A stretch of 17,972 nucleotides of DNA from DASUFI01 sp036274635 (GTDB taxonomy: Bacteria; Planctomycetota; B15-G4): positions 1-17,972 of the forward strand of contig DASUFI010000303.1 of assembly GCA_036274635.1 (NCBI GenBank). The letters are read 5' to 3'. Positions 1 to 6,637 of the stretch are shown in pieces. The position numbers and the translations under genes are program-made. The stretch's first letter is position 1. Every line of letters begins with the position of its first letter. The notes under the pieces were generated by a model. The model did no database searches. It saw nothing but the letters and a program-made list of their open reading frames with translations, and was not told where the DNA came from.

Positions 1-994
1 TGACCAGCGAGCGCAGCGTGACCAGCAGGCTGCTGCTCGGCAGCCACGCGATCAGCATCCAGCCCACGAGCAGTGCCACCACCGGCTGGCGACGTCGCAG
101 CGCGAAGGCCAAGCCGATCAAGCCCAGCGCCAGCAGCGCCAGCGGCCGCACCCAGGGCGTGGGGCCGTCGACCCACGCGTCCTGCACGTAGTCCACGGAC
201 AGCGTCGCCGGCCATGCCGCGTGCGCCAGCGTGAGGCCCGTGCCGTACAGCGCCCAGCCGGCCTGCGCCACGGCGTCGCCCCCGTGCGGCACGGTCTGCA
301 AAGGCGACAGCCCGGCCAGCGCGACCTGCCGCAGCGCGAGGCCCCCGGCGACACCCGCGCCCACGGCCAGCACGGGCAGCAGCCGCGGCCGCGCGAGCAG
401 CCTCCACGCCAGCAGGCCGAGCAGCGGCACCCACACGGCGGACTCCTTGCCCAGCAGCGCGAGGAAGGCGCAGCCCGCGGCCGCGGCCAGCCAGCCCGCG
501 CGCGCGCCGGGCGAGGTCGCGCGGTCGGCGCGCAGCGCCGCCAGCAGCGCCGCGCAGCCTGCCGCCAGCGCGTACTCGTCCCCGCGGCTGCTCAGGAAGC
601 CGACGACCTCCACGCCCAGCGGATGCACCGCCAGCAACGTGGCGCCCAGCAGCGCCGGCGCCTGGCTGTCCCCGGGCAGCAGCCGGCGCAGCAGCAGCCA
701 GCCCAGCGCGACGGCCCCGAGATGCGCCAGCAGCGAGTGCAGGTGGAAGGCGAAGGGCCCGAGGCCCGTGGCCAGGTCGATCTGGTGGCCGAGCACGCGC
801 AGCGGCCGCCAGACGTCGCGGTCGCTGTCGGCCGTGTGCGTGGAGACGTCCAGCAGCACCTCCCGCAGCGAGGCGTCCGGCAGGCGCTGGTTGTTGTTGA
901 TGAAGCGGTGGTCGTCGTACACGAAGCCGTTGCGCAGCCCCGCGCCGTGTGCCAGCAGCGCCAGCAGCAGCACCGCCAGCAGGGAGCGGCTCAA
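1..994 (-). CDS. TMTC-like membrane glycosyltransferase (GT-C fold), 3' part outside window
   Basis: The frame is open for 331 codons from a TTG start and leaves the window, so the C-terminus is missing. The protein is largely hydrophobic, with many membrane spans. After a first membrane segment (about residues 4-20) comes the luminal-loop motif NGFVYDDHRFINNN with an Asp pair at 27-28. Then come a W-R-P-L segment followed by FAFHLHSLLAHL, an HPLGVEVVGFLSSRGDEYAL segment, and GKESAV. This order matches TMTC/DUF1736-type O-mannosyltransferase-like proteins, which move sugar from a polyprenyl-phosphate donor on the outer face of the inner membrane and often carry C-terminal TPRs; any TPRs would lie beyond the window. 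The TTG overlaps the upstream TGA as TTGA, which suggests translational coupling. A GTG at 973 is an alternative start. It is the last visible gene of the radical SAM/glycosyltransferase operon. Family call is fairly firm; donor and acceptor are unknown. Confidence 0.7.
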   Translation of the reverse strand, partial: MSRSLLAVLLLALLAHGAGLRNGFVYDDHRFINNNQRLPDASLREVLLDVSTHTADSDRDVWRPLRVLGHQIDLATGLGPFAFHLHSLLAHLGAVALGWLLLRRLLPGDSQAPALLGATLLAVHPLGVEVVGFLSSRGDEYALAAGCAALLAALRADRATSPGARAGWLAAAAGCAFLALLGKESAVWVPLLGLLAWRLLARPRLLPVLAVGAGVAGGLALRQVALAGLSPLQTVPHGGDAVAQAGWALYGTGLTLAHAAWPATLSVDYVQDAWVDGPTPWVRPLALLALGLIGLAFALRRRQPVVALLVGWMLIAWLPSSSLLVTLRSLV

Positions 995-2046
995 GCCGGA
1001 CGCCCGACGTGCAGCAGCAGGGTGGGGAAGGCCTCGCACGGCGACCAGCAGCGCGGGCAGGCGCCGGTCTCCACGTCGCCCAGCGCGGCGCGCGCGCCGG
1101 GCAGCTGGCCGATGCGGCGCAGCGACCAGCCCGCGTCCGGCAGGCGCCCCAGCGGCCGGTCGAAGATCGTGCACGGATAGACCGTGAGGTCGGCGGCCAG
1201 GAAGACCGACGCGCGCAGCGCACCGCAGCGCTGGCCGGCGTCGCCCTCGCGCAGGAAGCGCTCGGCGCGCGCCCAGTAGCGGCGCTCGAGTGCGTCCACG
1301 GGCGAGAGCGTGCGGCGGCGCGCGCGCGCCACCTCGGCCACCAGCGCCAGGGCTGCCTCGGTGGGCGGCGCGACCTGCGCGGCGTTGCGGTAGTAGTGCG
1401 TGGAGTGGTGCGCCAGGTTCAGGTGCACGTCGCGCGGCGCGACGCCCTCGGGCAGCGCCGTGCGCGGCGCGCGGCGCGCCTCGTCCGTCAGGTTGAGGCG
1501 CGAGAGCGTCTGGCCCGCGTACACCGCGAAGCCGCCGCGCCGCACCGCCTGCAGCGCGCGCAGCGTGGCCCGCGCGCGCGCCGCGGCGCCGCTCCGCCCG
1601 CGCACCCGGTCGTGCACCGCGTCGGGACCGTCGAGGCTGACCGTGACCAGGATGCGCGGCACGTCGCTGTCCAGCGCCGGCTGCAGCGCCGCGAGCGTGG
1701 CGCGCGTGTCCTGGCCCGCGGTGGGGAAGTCCAGCAGCGCGAGGTCGGGCAGCCGGCTGACCAGGCGCTCCACGACCGCCGGCGCGTCGGGTCGCTCGAC
1801 GAGGTCGCCGCCACTGGGGTTCAGCCAGGTGAGGTGCCGGTTGGCCGCCAGCACCGCGTCGATCTCCGCCAGCGACGGCCCGGCGTGCGGGTGCCCGGCC
1901 CACAGCCGGCACGTGCCGCAGGTCAGCGAGCACTGCTCCGTGAGGATCCACGTGAGCTTGAAGGGATCGAAGGCCGCGCGGCGGGCGCGCAGCACGGCCG
2001 CCGCCAGCGCGGCGTAGCGACGAGCGGCTTCAAGGCGCGACCGCAT
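991..2046 (-). CDS. Radical SAM protein with C-terminal SPASM-like Cys cluster
   Basis: This 351-residue protein has a CxxxCxxC radical SAM cluster motif near the N-terminus (C39, C43, C46, within TEQCSLTCGTCRLW). That motif binds the 4Fe-4S cluster that cleaves S-adenosylmethionine. The NPSGGDL segment fits the GGE-like SAM-contacting strand. Five further cysteines (C274, C292, C330, C333, C337, the last three as CPRCWSPC) resemble a SPASM or twitch domain holding an auxiliary cluster. The ATG overlaps the end of the glycosyltransferase gene upstream by 17 nt, and its stop overlaps the next start, so it is translated as part of one operon. Context suggests modification of a sugar, lipid carrier or peptide in a glycan pathway; the substrate cannot be read from sequence. 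A RiPP-maturase role is possible, but no precursor peptide gene is visible nearby. Confidence 0.85.
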   Translation of the reverse strand: MRSRLEAARRYAALAAAVLRARRAAFDPFKLTWILTEQCSLTCGTCRLWAGHPHAGPSLAEIDAVLAANRHLTWLNPSGGDLVERPDAPAVVERLVSRLPDLALLDFPTAGQDTRATLAALQPALDSDVPRILVTVSLDGPDAVHDRVRGRSGAAARARATLRALQAVRRGGFAVYAGQTLSRLNLTDEARRAPRTALPEGVAPRDVHLNLAHHSTHYYRNAAQVAPPTEAALALVAEVARARRRTLSPVDALERRYWARAERFLREGDAGQRCGALRASVFLAADLTVYPCTIFDRPLGRLPDAGWSLRRIGQLPGARAALGDVETGACPRCWSPCEAFPTLLLHVGRPA

Positions 2047-3202
2047 GCGCCTCCCGTCGGCGCGCGGCGGCGGCCGCGAGCGCGAGGCGGCAGGCCGCCA
2101 GCGCGTCGGGCACGCCCAGCGCCGTCATGCACACGTGGTGCCGGCAGCGGCTGCGCTTCATGGTGCGGTCGTCGAGGCACGGGCTGCAGGGCAGGTCGGC
2201 GAAGAGAGCGCGCGCGCCGGCCAGCCGCGGGCCGTAGCGGTGGGGCGTGTTGGGGCCGTAGAGCGCCACGCAGGGCGTCCCCACGGCGTCGGCCAGGTGC
2301 ACGGGGCCGGTATCGTTGGCCACCAGCAGGTCGGCATGGGCCAGCAGCGCCAGCAGGCCCGCAGCGTCGAGGCGGCCGCACAGGTCGAGCGCGTCGGCCG
2401 GCGCCCCCCGCAGCACGTGGCGCACGAGCTCGCGCTCGGCGTCCACGCCCGTCACGACCAGCCGCGCGCCGTGCATGGCGGACAGCGCCCGGCCCAGTGC
2501 CGCGAAGCGTTCGGGCGGCCAGCGGCGGCCCGGGAAGTGGTCCCCGCTGCCGGGGTGCAGCACGACCAGCGGGCCGGCGTCCGGGAGAGCGGCGCGCAGG
2601 CGCGTGGCGACCTCGGCGGCCGCGGTCGCATCCACGCGCAGCGCAGGCCCCGCCGCGGGCGGCGGCAGGCCGGCCGCGTGCGCCAGCGCGAGGAAGGTGT
2701 CGGCCACGTGCCGCGTGGGATCGTGGCGCACGGCGCGGTCGAGCAGCGGGCCGCGCGCCTGGCCCGGCGTGTCGAGGCCGACCGCCGGCGCGCCGCTGGC
2801 CGCGCGCGCGAGCAGCAGCGGCAGCCGCAGGAACTGTTCGGCATCGAGGATGACGGCCGGCGGCTCGCGCCGCAGCCCGTGCATTCGGCGCACCAGCGAG
2901 GGCAGGCAGGCCGGGTGCTGCGGCTCGCGCACCGCCAGCGGCTCCACGCACGGCAGGTGGCGGCGCACGAACTCCGCGTTGCGCTCGAGCGTGAGCAGGC
3001 GCACGCGACCGCGCGCCGCCGCCGCGCGCAGCGAGGGCGCCATGAGCGCGAGGTTCCCCAGGCCCCACAGGCGGATCACCAGCACGTCGCGCGGCGCGGC
3101 GGGGAGCGGCCGGCGCGCGCCGGCCAGCAGCCGGGCGGCGGGCACGCCCAGCGCGGCGTCCACGCTCTTGCACGCGTCGAGCAGACGGCTGTGCAGGCTC
3201 AC
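2030..3202 (-). CDS. GT9 heptosyltransferase-family glycosyltransferase
   Basis: The product is 390 residues if it starts at the GTG that overlaps the preceding TGA (GTGA, 3199-3202). The open frame runs upstream, but that part lies inside the radical SAM gene. The N-terminal Rossmann domain begins DVLVIRLWGLGNLALMAP. The C-terminal domain has the GT9 signature VANDTGPVHLADAVGTP followed by ALYGPNTP, which binds the ADP-sugar. The tail LPCSPC...CRHHVCM is the Cys/His-rich end common in lipopolysaccharide heptosyltransferases. Members transfer heptose or related sugars to lipid A-core or other glycans at the cytoplasmic face of the inner membrane. In WaaC/WaaF the GD after the first strand supplies the catalytic Asp; here it is GN (N50), as may occur in the FWGLGN/S-like GT9 subgroup. 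Family call is firm; sugar and acceptor are unknown. Confidence 0.88.
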   Translation of the reverse strand: MSLHSRLLDACKSVDAALGVPAARLLAGARRPLPAAPRDVLVIRLWGLGNLALMAPSLRAAAARGRVRLLTLERNAEFVRRHLPCVEPLAVREPQHPACLPSLVRRMHGLRREPPAVILDAEQFLRLPLLLARAASGAPAVGLDTPGQARGPLLDRAVRHDPTRHVADTFLALAHAAGLPPPAAGPALRVDATAAAEVATRLRAALPDAGPLVVLHPGSGDHFPGRRWPPERFAALGRALSAMHGARLVVTGVDAERELVRHVLRGAPADALDLCGRLDAAGLLALLAHADLLVANDTGPVHLADAVGTPCVALYGPNTPHRYGPRLAGARALFADLPCSPCLDDRTMKRSRCRHHVCMTALGVPDALAACRLALAAAAARRREAHAVAP

Positions 3203-4170
3203 GAGAAGCGCCTCGAGACGCCCGGCACGTCGCACTCGTCGCATGTCGCGCACGGGCCGGAGAAGCGCCGCGCGCGCTGGGCCCGTCGCAGCGCCACGAA
3301 GGCCTGGCTGGCGTAGATGTCCGGCGCGGAGGGCCCGCCGCTCCGGCCCGGCTCCACGCGTCCGAGGTCCAGCTCGCCCTGCGCGTCCGCGCAGCAGGCG
3401 GTCACGCGGCCGTCCGAGAGGACCACCAGCGCGCCGCGCCAGGGCTCGCGACAGGCGCGGGTGCGGGCGCCGCGCCGCAGCCGCGGGATGAACTGCACCC
3501 GGTCGCACAGCGGGGCGAGGCGCGCGCGGAAGTCCGGGAGCCGGTCGGCCACGCTCTCGTCCACGACCATCGAGACATCGAGCCGCACCGGCAGGCGCTC
3601 GCGCTGCTGCGCGGCGCGCGCGTCGGCGAGGCGGCGCAGGATGGGCTCCTGCGCGTAGCCGCGGCGCTCGGCGTGGTCCTGCGGCGTGCCGTCGAGCGAG
3701 ACGGTGAGGCGCGTCAGCCCCGAGTCCGAGAGGCGTCGCAGGCGCGCGGCGTCGAGCAGGGTGCCGTTGGTGGTGACGTAGGTGCGCACGCCGCGGCGGG
3801 CGGCCAGCGCGACGGCCTCGTCCAGTGCCGGGTGCAGCAGCGGCTCGCCCCACTGGAAGGGCAGCAGCGTGCGCACGTGCGGGCTGTCGCGCAGCAGGCG
3901 CTCGAGCACGGCCAGGTCGAGGTCGCGCGCCTCGCGCCGCAGGCTGCGGTTCACGTCGCAGTAGCTGCAGGCGACGTTGCAGCGGCTGGTCAGCTCCACG
4001 TTGAGCTGGGTGAGCCGCGGCAGGCGCGCGGCGCCCAGGCGGAAGGCCAGCTCGTTGCGCGCGGCGGCCAGCACCGAGCCGCCGTCGGGCAGGCGCGTGG
4101 CCAGGAACTCGGCCAGGTCCGGCTTGCGCAGGTAGTGGCGGGCGACGGCGGCGACCAGTTGCCTCAGCAC
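3199..4170 (-). CDS. Radical SAM/SPASM domain protein, first gene of the operon
   Basis: The product is 323 residues with a GTG start, chosen because a strong GGAGGT ribosome site lies 5 nt upstream. The core has CxxxCxxC (C64, C68, C71, in TSRCNVACSYCDVN), a QWGEPLLHP strand matching the GGEP SAM-binding motif, TYVTTNGTLL, and RLTVSLDG, all standard radical SAM landmarks. The C-terminal SPASM region has C240, C259-C260, and CATCDEC (C307, C310, C313), with the usual LSDGRVTACC hairpin, implying one or two auxiliary Fe-S clusters. It heads a minus-strand operon with a GT9 enzyme, another radical SAM protein and a GT-C enzyme. Family assignment is secure. The substrate is not known; a sugar, nucleotide-lipid or peptide substrate in glycan assembly is inferred from neighbours only. 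Confidence 0.9.
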   Translation of the reverse strand: MLRQLVAAVARHYLRKPDLAEFLATRLPDGGSVLAAARNELAFRLGAARLPRLTQLNVELTSRCNVACSYCDVNRSLRREARDLDLAVLERLLRDSPHVRTLLPFQWGEPLLHPALDEAVALAARRGVRTYVTTNGTLLDAARLRRLSDSGLTRLTVSLDGTPQDHAERRGYAQEPILRRLADARAAQQRERLPVRLDVSMVVDESVADRLPDFRARLAPLCDRVQFIPRLRRGARTRACREPWRGALVVLSDGRVTACCADAQGELDLGRVEPGRSGGPSAPDIYASQAFVALRRAQRARRFSGPCATCDECDVPGVSRRFS

Positions 4171-4175
4171 GCGCG

Positions 4176-4181
4176 ACCTCC
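4176..4181 (-). promoter_or_regulatory. Ribosome binding site for the radical SAM operon
   Basis: GGAGGT on the minus strand lies 5 nt before the GTG at 4170. It is one of only two strong Shine-Dalgarno sequences I see at starts in this window, and it fixes this non-ATG start. Confidence 0.75.
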
Positions 4182-4212
4182 GGCCCGGCGCCGCTCCCGG
4201 CAGCGGGCGGCC

Positions 4213-4241
4213 ATCGTGGAGGGACGGCCGACTGCGATCAA
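4213..4241 (-). promoter_or_regulatory. Possible promoter of the radical SAM/glycosyltransferase operon
   Basis: On the minus strand TTGATC (4241-4236) is followed after 17 nt by CACGAT (4218-4213). The -35 keeps TTGA; the -10 keeps the A and T of TANNNT but not the first T. Transcription would start near 4206 and give a leader of about 36 nt containing the GGAGGT site. It is plausible by spacing but weak at the -10. Confidence 0.35.
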
Positions 4242-4339
4242 CACCGGCTTGCCGGCTGCGGGCAGCCCGTCGAAGAAGTGCTTCGAGCGCGGAAGGTACG
4301 GAATTCGCGGCGGATCGAGGCGGGACCCAGCGCAGGGAG

Positions 4340-4364
4340 TTGCGGCGGGCGTAGCCCGCCGCAA
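4340..4364. repeat. Perfect 11-bp inverted repeat with 3-nt loop
   Basis: TTGCGGCGGGC (4340-4350) and its exact reverse complement GCCCGCCGCAA (4354-4364) flank the loop GTA. The stem is nearly all G-C and would form a very stable hairpin on either strand. There is no following T-run, so it is not a classical intrinsic terminator. Confidence 0.85.
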
Positions 4365-4373
4365 ACCCGTCGA

Positions 4374-4396
4374 GGGCGCTCCCGAATGGAGCGCCC
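4374..4396. repeat. Perfect 9-bp inverted repeat with 5-nt loop
   Basis: GGGCGCTCC (4374-4382) and GGAGCGCCC (4388-4396) flank CGAAT. It starts 9 nt after the preceding 11-bp hairpin, so the two form a tandem hairpin pair reminiscent of REP/BIME-type elements. Confidence 0.8.
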
Positions 4397-4446
4397 GTTG
4401 CCGGGGGACCGAGGCGAGCTGGAGATTCGCCGCAGGACCGGCAACG
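4396..4446. repeat. Long-range 9-bp inverted repeat with an inner stem
   Basis: CGTTGCCGG (4396-4404) pairs with CCGGCAACG (4438-4446). Inside the loop GGCGA (4413-4417) can pair with TCGCC (4427-4431), giving a two-tier stem. It abuts the 4374-4396 hairpin, sharing one base. The right arm can alternatively pair within itself (CCGGC 4438-4442 with GCCGG 4451-4455), so competing folds exist. Confidence 0.6.
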
Positions 4447-4499
4447 AAGAGCCGGTGCGAAGGACGCGCCTTCAGCGCCGAATGACTTCTTCGGGCGGC

Positions 4500-4508
4500 T
4501 GCTACGAT
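4500..4508 (+). promoter_or_regulatory. Extended -10 box of a likely leaderless promoter (phosphodiesterase operon)
   Basis: TGCTACGAT carries an extended -10 TG plus TACGAT (4503-4508). Exactly 6 nt separate the hexamer from the ATG at 4515, so standard spacing puts transcription start on the A of the start codon. No good -35 is visible, as expected for an extended -10. The same GCTACGAT octamer occurs before the gene starting at 16661. Confidence 0.55.
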
Positions 4509-4514
4509 CGCGCC

Positions 4515-5891
4515 ATGTCGCGCCGGCTCCTCATGCTCGACGTGGTGGGCCTGGTGCAGGACCTGCTCGGCCCGCGCCTCGCCGCGCTGGGCCGCTCGGG
4601 CTGGCAGCGGCCGCTGCGCCCGGTCTTCCCCGCCGTCACCTGCACCGCGCAGGCCAGCCTGCTGACTGGCCGGCTGCCGGAGGGGCACGGCATCGTGGGC
4701 AACGGCTGGTACTTCCACGACCTCTCCGAGGTGCTGTTCTGGCGCCAGAGCGCCCGGCTGCTGCAGGGCCCGAGGGTCTGGGAGACGGCGCGGATGGCCC
4801 GTCCCGGACTCCGGGTGGCCCAGCTCTTCTGGTGGTTCAACATGTACTCCAGCGCGGACCTCTCCGTCACACCGCGCCCGGAGTATCCCGCCGACGGCCG
4901 CAAGGTCCCGGGGATCTACACCCAGCCGGCCGAGCTGCGGGCCCGCCTGGAGGCGGCCCTGGGGCCCTTTCCCCTGTTCCGCTTCTGGGGACCCGCTGCC
5001 GACCTGACCAGCACCCGCTGGATCGTGGACTGCGCCCTGGACGTCCTGCAGCGCGACCAGCCCGACCTCGGCCTGGTCTACCTGCCGCACCTCGACTACG
5101 CCCTGCAGCGACACGGCCCCGGCCACCCGCTGGCGCGGCGGGCGGCCGCCGACGTGGACGAGCAGGCTGGCCGGCTGCTGGACGCCGCGGCCGCCGCCGG
5201 GATGGACGTGCTGGTCGTGTCGGAGTACGGCATCGGGCCAGTGTCGCGCGTCGTCTACCCGAACCGCGTGCTGCGCGAGGCGGGCTGGCTGACGGCGCTG
5301 TGGCAGGCCTCCGTGGGCGAGACGCTCGACGCGGGCGCCAGCCGCGCCTTCGCGGTCTGCGATCACCAGGCGGCGCACGTCTACGTGGCCGACCCCGCGG
5401 ACGTGCCGGCCGTCGCGCGCCTGCTGGCCAGCCAGCCCGGGGTGGGGCGCGTGCTCAGCGGCGAGGCGCGCCGCGCCGCGGGCCTCGAGCACGAGCGCGC
5501 GGGCCAGATCGTGCTGGAGGCCGCGCCCGACGCCTGGTTCGCCTACAACTACTGGCTGGACGACGCGCGCGCGCCCGACTTTGCGCGCACGGTGGACATC
5601 CATCGCAAGCCCGGGTATGACCCCGCCGAGCTCCTGCTGGATCCGGCGCTGCGCTTCCCCCGGCTGCGCATCGCGCGCCGGCTGCTGGGCCGCAAGCTGG
5701 GCTTCCGCAACCTGCTCGACGTGATCCCGCTCGACCCCACGCCCATCGCCGGCAGCCACGGCCACGTCCCGGCCGCGCCCACGCTGTGGCCGCTGGCGCT
5801 CGGCGGGCCGGGCGTGCCCGAGCCGCGCGGCGAGGACCTGCGCGCCGTGCACGACGTGATCCTGAGCGCCCTGACGGCGGACGGGCGATGA
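4515..5891 (+). CDS. Alkaline phosphatase superfamily phosphodiesterase/nucleotide pyrophosphatase-like
   Basis: The product is 458 residues. The frame is open upstream to 4278, but the ATG at 4515 is chosen because the family motif LMLDVVGL begins right after it and a -10 box lies 6 nt upstream. Landmarks of the type I phosphodiesterase/NPP family are metal Asp D9, PAVTCTAQASLLTG with likely nucleophile T42, EGHGIVGNGWYF, YLPHLDYALQRHGP (D194, H200), VVSEYGI (E237, Y238, where NPP enzymes have D-H), TVDIHRKPGYDP and GSHGH (H415). The SEYGI and DIHRKPGYDP forms mark the bacterial subgroup that includes EboF-like proteins. It should hydrolyse a phosphodiester or pyrophosphate bond, substrate unknown. 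No signal peptide is visible, so it is probably cytoplasmic. Its TGA overlaps the next ATG (ATGA), pairing it with the NAD kinase-like gene. Confidence 0.85.
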   Translation: MSRRLLMLDVVGLVQDLLGPRLAALGRSGWQRPLRPVFPAVTCTAQASLLTGRLPEGHGIVGNGWYFHDLSEVLFWRQSARLLQGPRVWETARMARPGLRVAQLFWWFNMYSSADLSVTPRPEYPADGRKVPGIYTQPAELRARLEAALGPFPLFRFWGPAADLTSTRWIVDCALDVLQRDQPDLGLVYLPHLDYALQRHGPGHPLARRAAADVDEQAGRLLDAAAAAGMDVLVVSEYGIGPVSRVVYPNRVLREAGWLTALWQASVGETLDAGASRAFAVCDHQAAHVYVADPADVPAVARLLASQPGVGRVLSGEARRAAGLEHERAGQIVLEAAPDAWFAYNYWLDDARAPDFARTVDIHRKPGYDPAELLLDPALRFPRLRIARRLLGRKLGFRNLLDVIPLDPTPIAGSHGHVPAAPTLWPLALGGPGVPEPRGEDLRAVHDVILSALTADGR

Positions 5892-6628
5892 GCGGGGTGC
5901 AGCGCATCGCCCTGTGCGGCGACGACCTGCCGCGCGCCGAGGCGGCGGTGAAGCTCGCTGGCCTGCAGGTGGTGCGCCGCGGGCCCGACGCCGTGCTGTG
6001 CCACGGCGGCGACGGGACGCTGCTGCGCGGCGAGCGCGAGTGGCCCGGCGTGCCCAAGGTGCCCGTGCGCATCGAGGGCCGCGCGCGCCCCTGCCCCGAC
6101 CACGGCCTCGACGTCGTGCTGGCGCGTCTCGCGCGAGGCGAGCTGCAGCGCTCGACGCTCCCGCTGCTGGAGTGCGTGGTGGGCCACCTGCACCTCACGG
6201 CCGTGAACGACGTGGTGCTGCGCAACGAGAGCCCCGCGACGGCCATACGGCTGCGCGTGCGCATCGAGGGCGAGGACAGCGGCGAGATCACCGGCGACGG
6301 CGTCGTCTGCGCCACGCCCTTCGGCAGCAGCGGCTACTACCGCAGCATCACGCGCGACACCTTCGACGAGGGGCTCGGCCTGGCCTTCAACAACAGCACC
6401 GAGCTCCGCGCGCCGGTGCGGCTGCCCGCGGGCCAGTCGGTGGAGCTGGAGCTGCTGCGCGGACCCGCCGTGCTGGTGCACGACAACGATCCGCGCACGG
6501 TGTTCCTGCGCGAGGGCCAGCGCTTCCGCGTGAGCCTGTCGCAGCAGGTGGCTGTCGTCCTGGGGCTCGACGCGCTCGGCTGTCAGCGCTGCCGCAAGGC
6601 GGACGGCTCGGTGTTCAACCCCCACTAG
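5888..6628 (+). CDS. NAD kinase-like (ATP-NAD kinase superfamily) protein, divergent
   Basis: The product is 246 residues, shorter than typical NAD kinases (about 290-300). Its ATG overlaps the upstream stop as ATGA. The nucleotide-binding GGDGT motif is at 40-44 (CHGGDGTLL). VNDVVLRN (107-108 ND) replaces the usual NE, and GDGVVCATPFGSSGYYRS (137-152) corresponds to the conserved DG...TPTGSTAY segment. The GxNxGxLGFL segment that normally follows GGDGT is not recognisable; PVRIEGRARPC stands in its place. A CxxC pair (232-235) sits near the end. It may be a true PpnK that has drifted, or a related kinase for another substrate (diacylglycerol and sphingosine kinases share the fold). Translational coupling with the phosphodiesterase suggests a shared nucleotide or phospho-metabolite role; this is inference. 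Confidence 0.75.
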   Translation: MSGVQRIALCGDDLPRAEAAVKLAGLQVVRRGPDAVLCHGGDGTLLRGEREWPGVPKVPVRIEGRARPCPDHGLDVVLARLARGELQRSTLPLLECVVGHLHLTAVNDVVLRNESPATAIRLRVRIEGEDSGEITGDGVVCATPFGSSGYYRSITRDTFDEGLGLAFNNSTELRAPVRLPAGQSVELELLRGPAVLVHDNDPRTVFLREGQRFRVSLSQQVAVVLGLDALGCQRCRKADGSVFNPH

Positions 6629-6637
6629 CGGGCGCGC

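Larger units (their letters stand above)
4171..4514. other. Divergent intergenic region with clustered hairpins
   Basis: This 344-nt gap separates the start of the minus-strand radical SAM operon from the plus-strand phosphodiesterase gene. I see no convincing gene in it. It holds candidate promoters at both ends and, between them, a run of inverted repeats: CCGGC/GCCGG at 4244-4255, TCGAAG/CTTCGA at 4270-4286, an 11-bp stem at 4340-4364, a 9-bp stem at 4374-4396 and a 9-bp long-range stem at 4396-4446. Terminators are not expected between two divergent starts, so these hairpins call for another explanation: a REP-like dispersed palindrome, a non-coding RNA, or a regulator binding region. Confidence 0.6.

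Noticed and set aside
949..2853. A 634-codon plus-strand frame across the radical SAM and GT9 genes
   Set aside because: It is Arg/Ala/Gly-rich with no motif and crosses two genes with intact catalytic motifs on the other strand.
4340..4396. Hairpins considered as intrinsic terminators
   Set aside because: They lie between two divergent starts and have no T-run on either strand.
4238..4444. A 68-codon minus-strand frame upstream of the radical SAM operon, considered as a peptide precursor
   Set aside because: It starts with TTG, lacks a ribosome site, spans the palindromes, and is Arg/Pro-biased like other shadows.
4278..4514. Upstream extension of the phosphodiesterase reading frame (79 extra codons)
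   Set aside because: It runs through the perfect hairpins, has no family similarity, and the -10 box 6 nt before 4515 argues for the later start.
4164..5852. A 562-codon minus-strand frame opposite the phosphodiesterase gene
   Set aside because: It has no family motifs and a Gln/Arg/Ala-biased composition typical of antisense translation, while the plus strand encodes a clear conserved protein.
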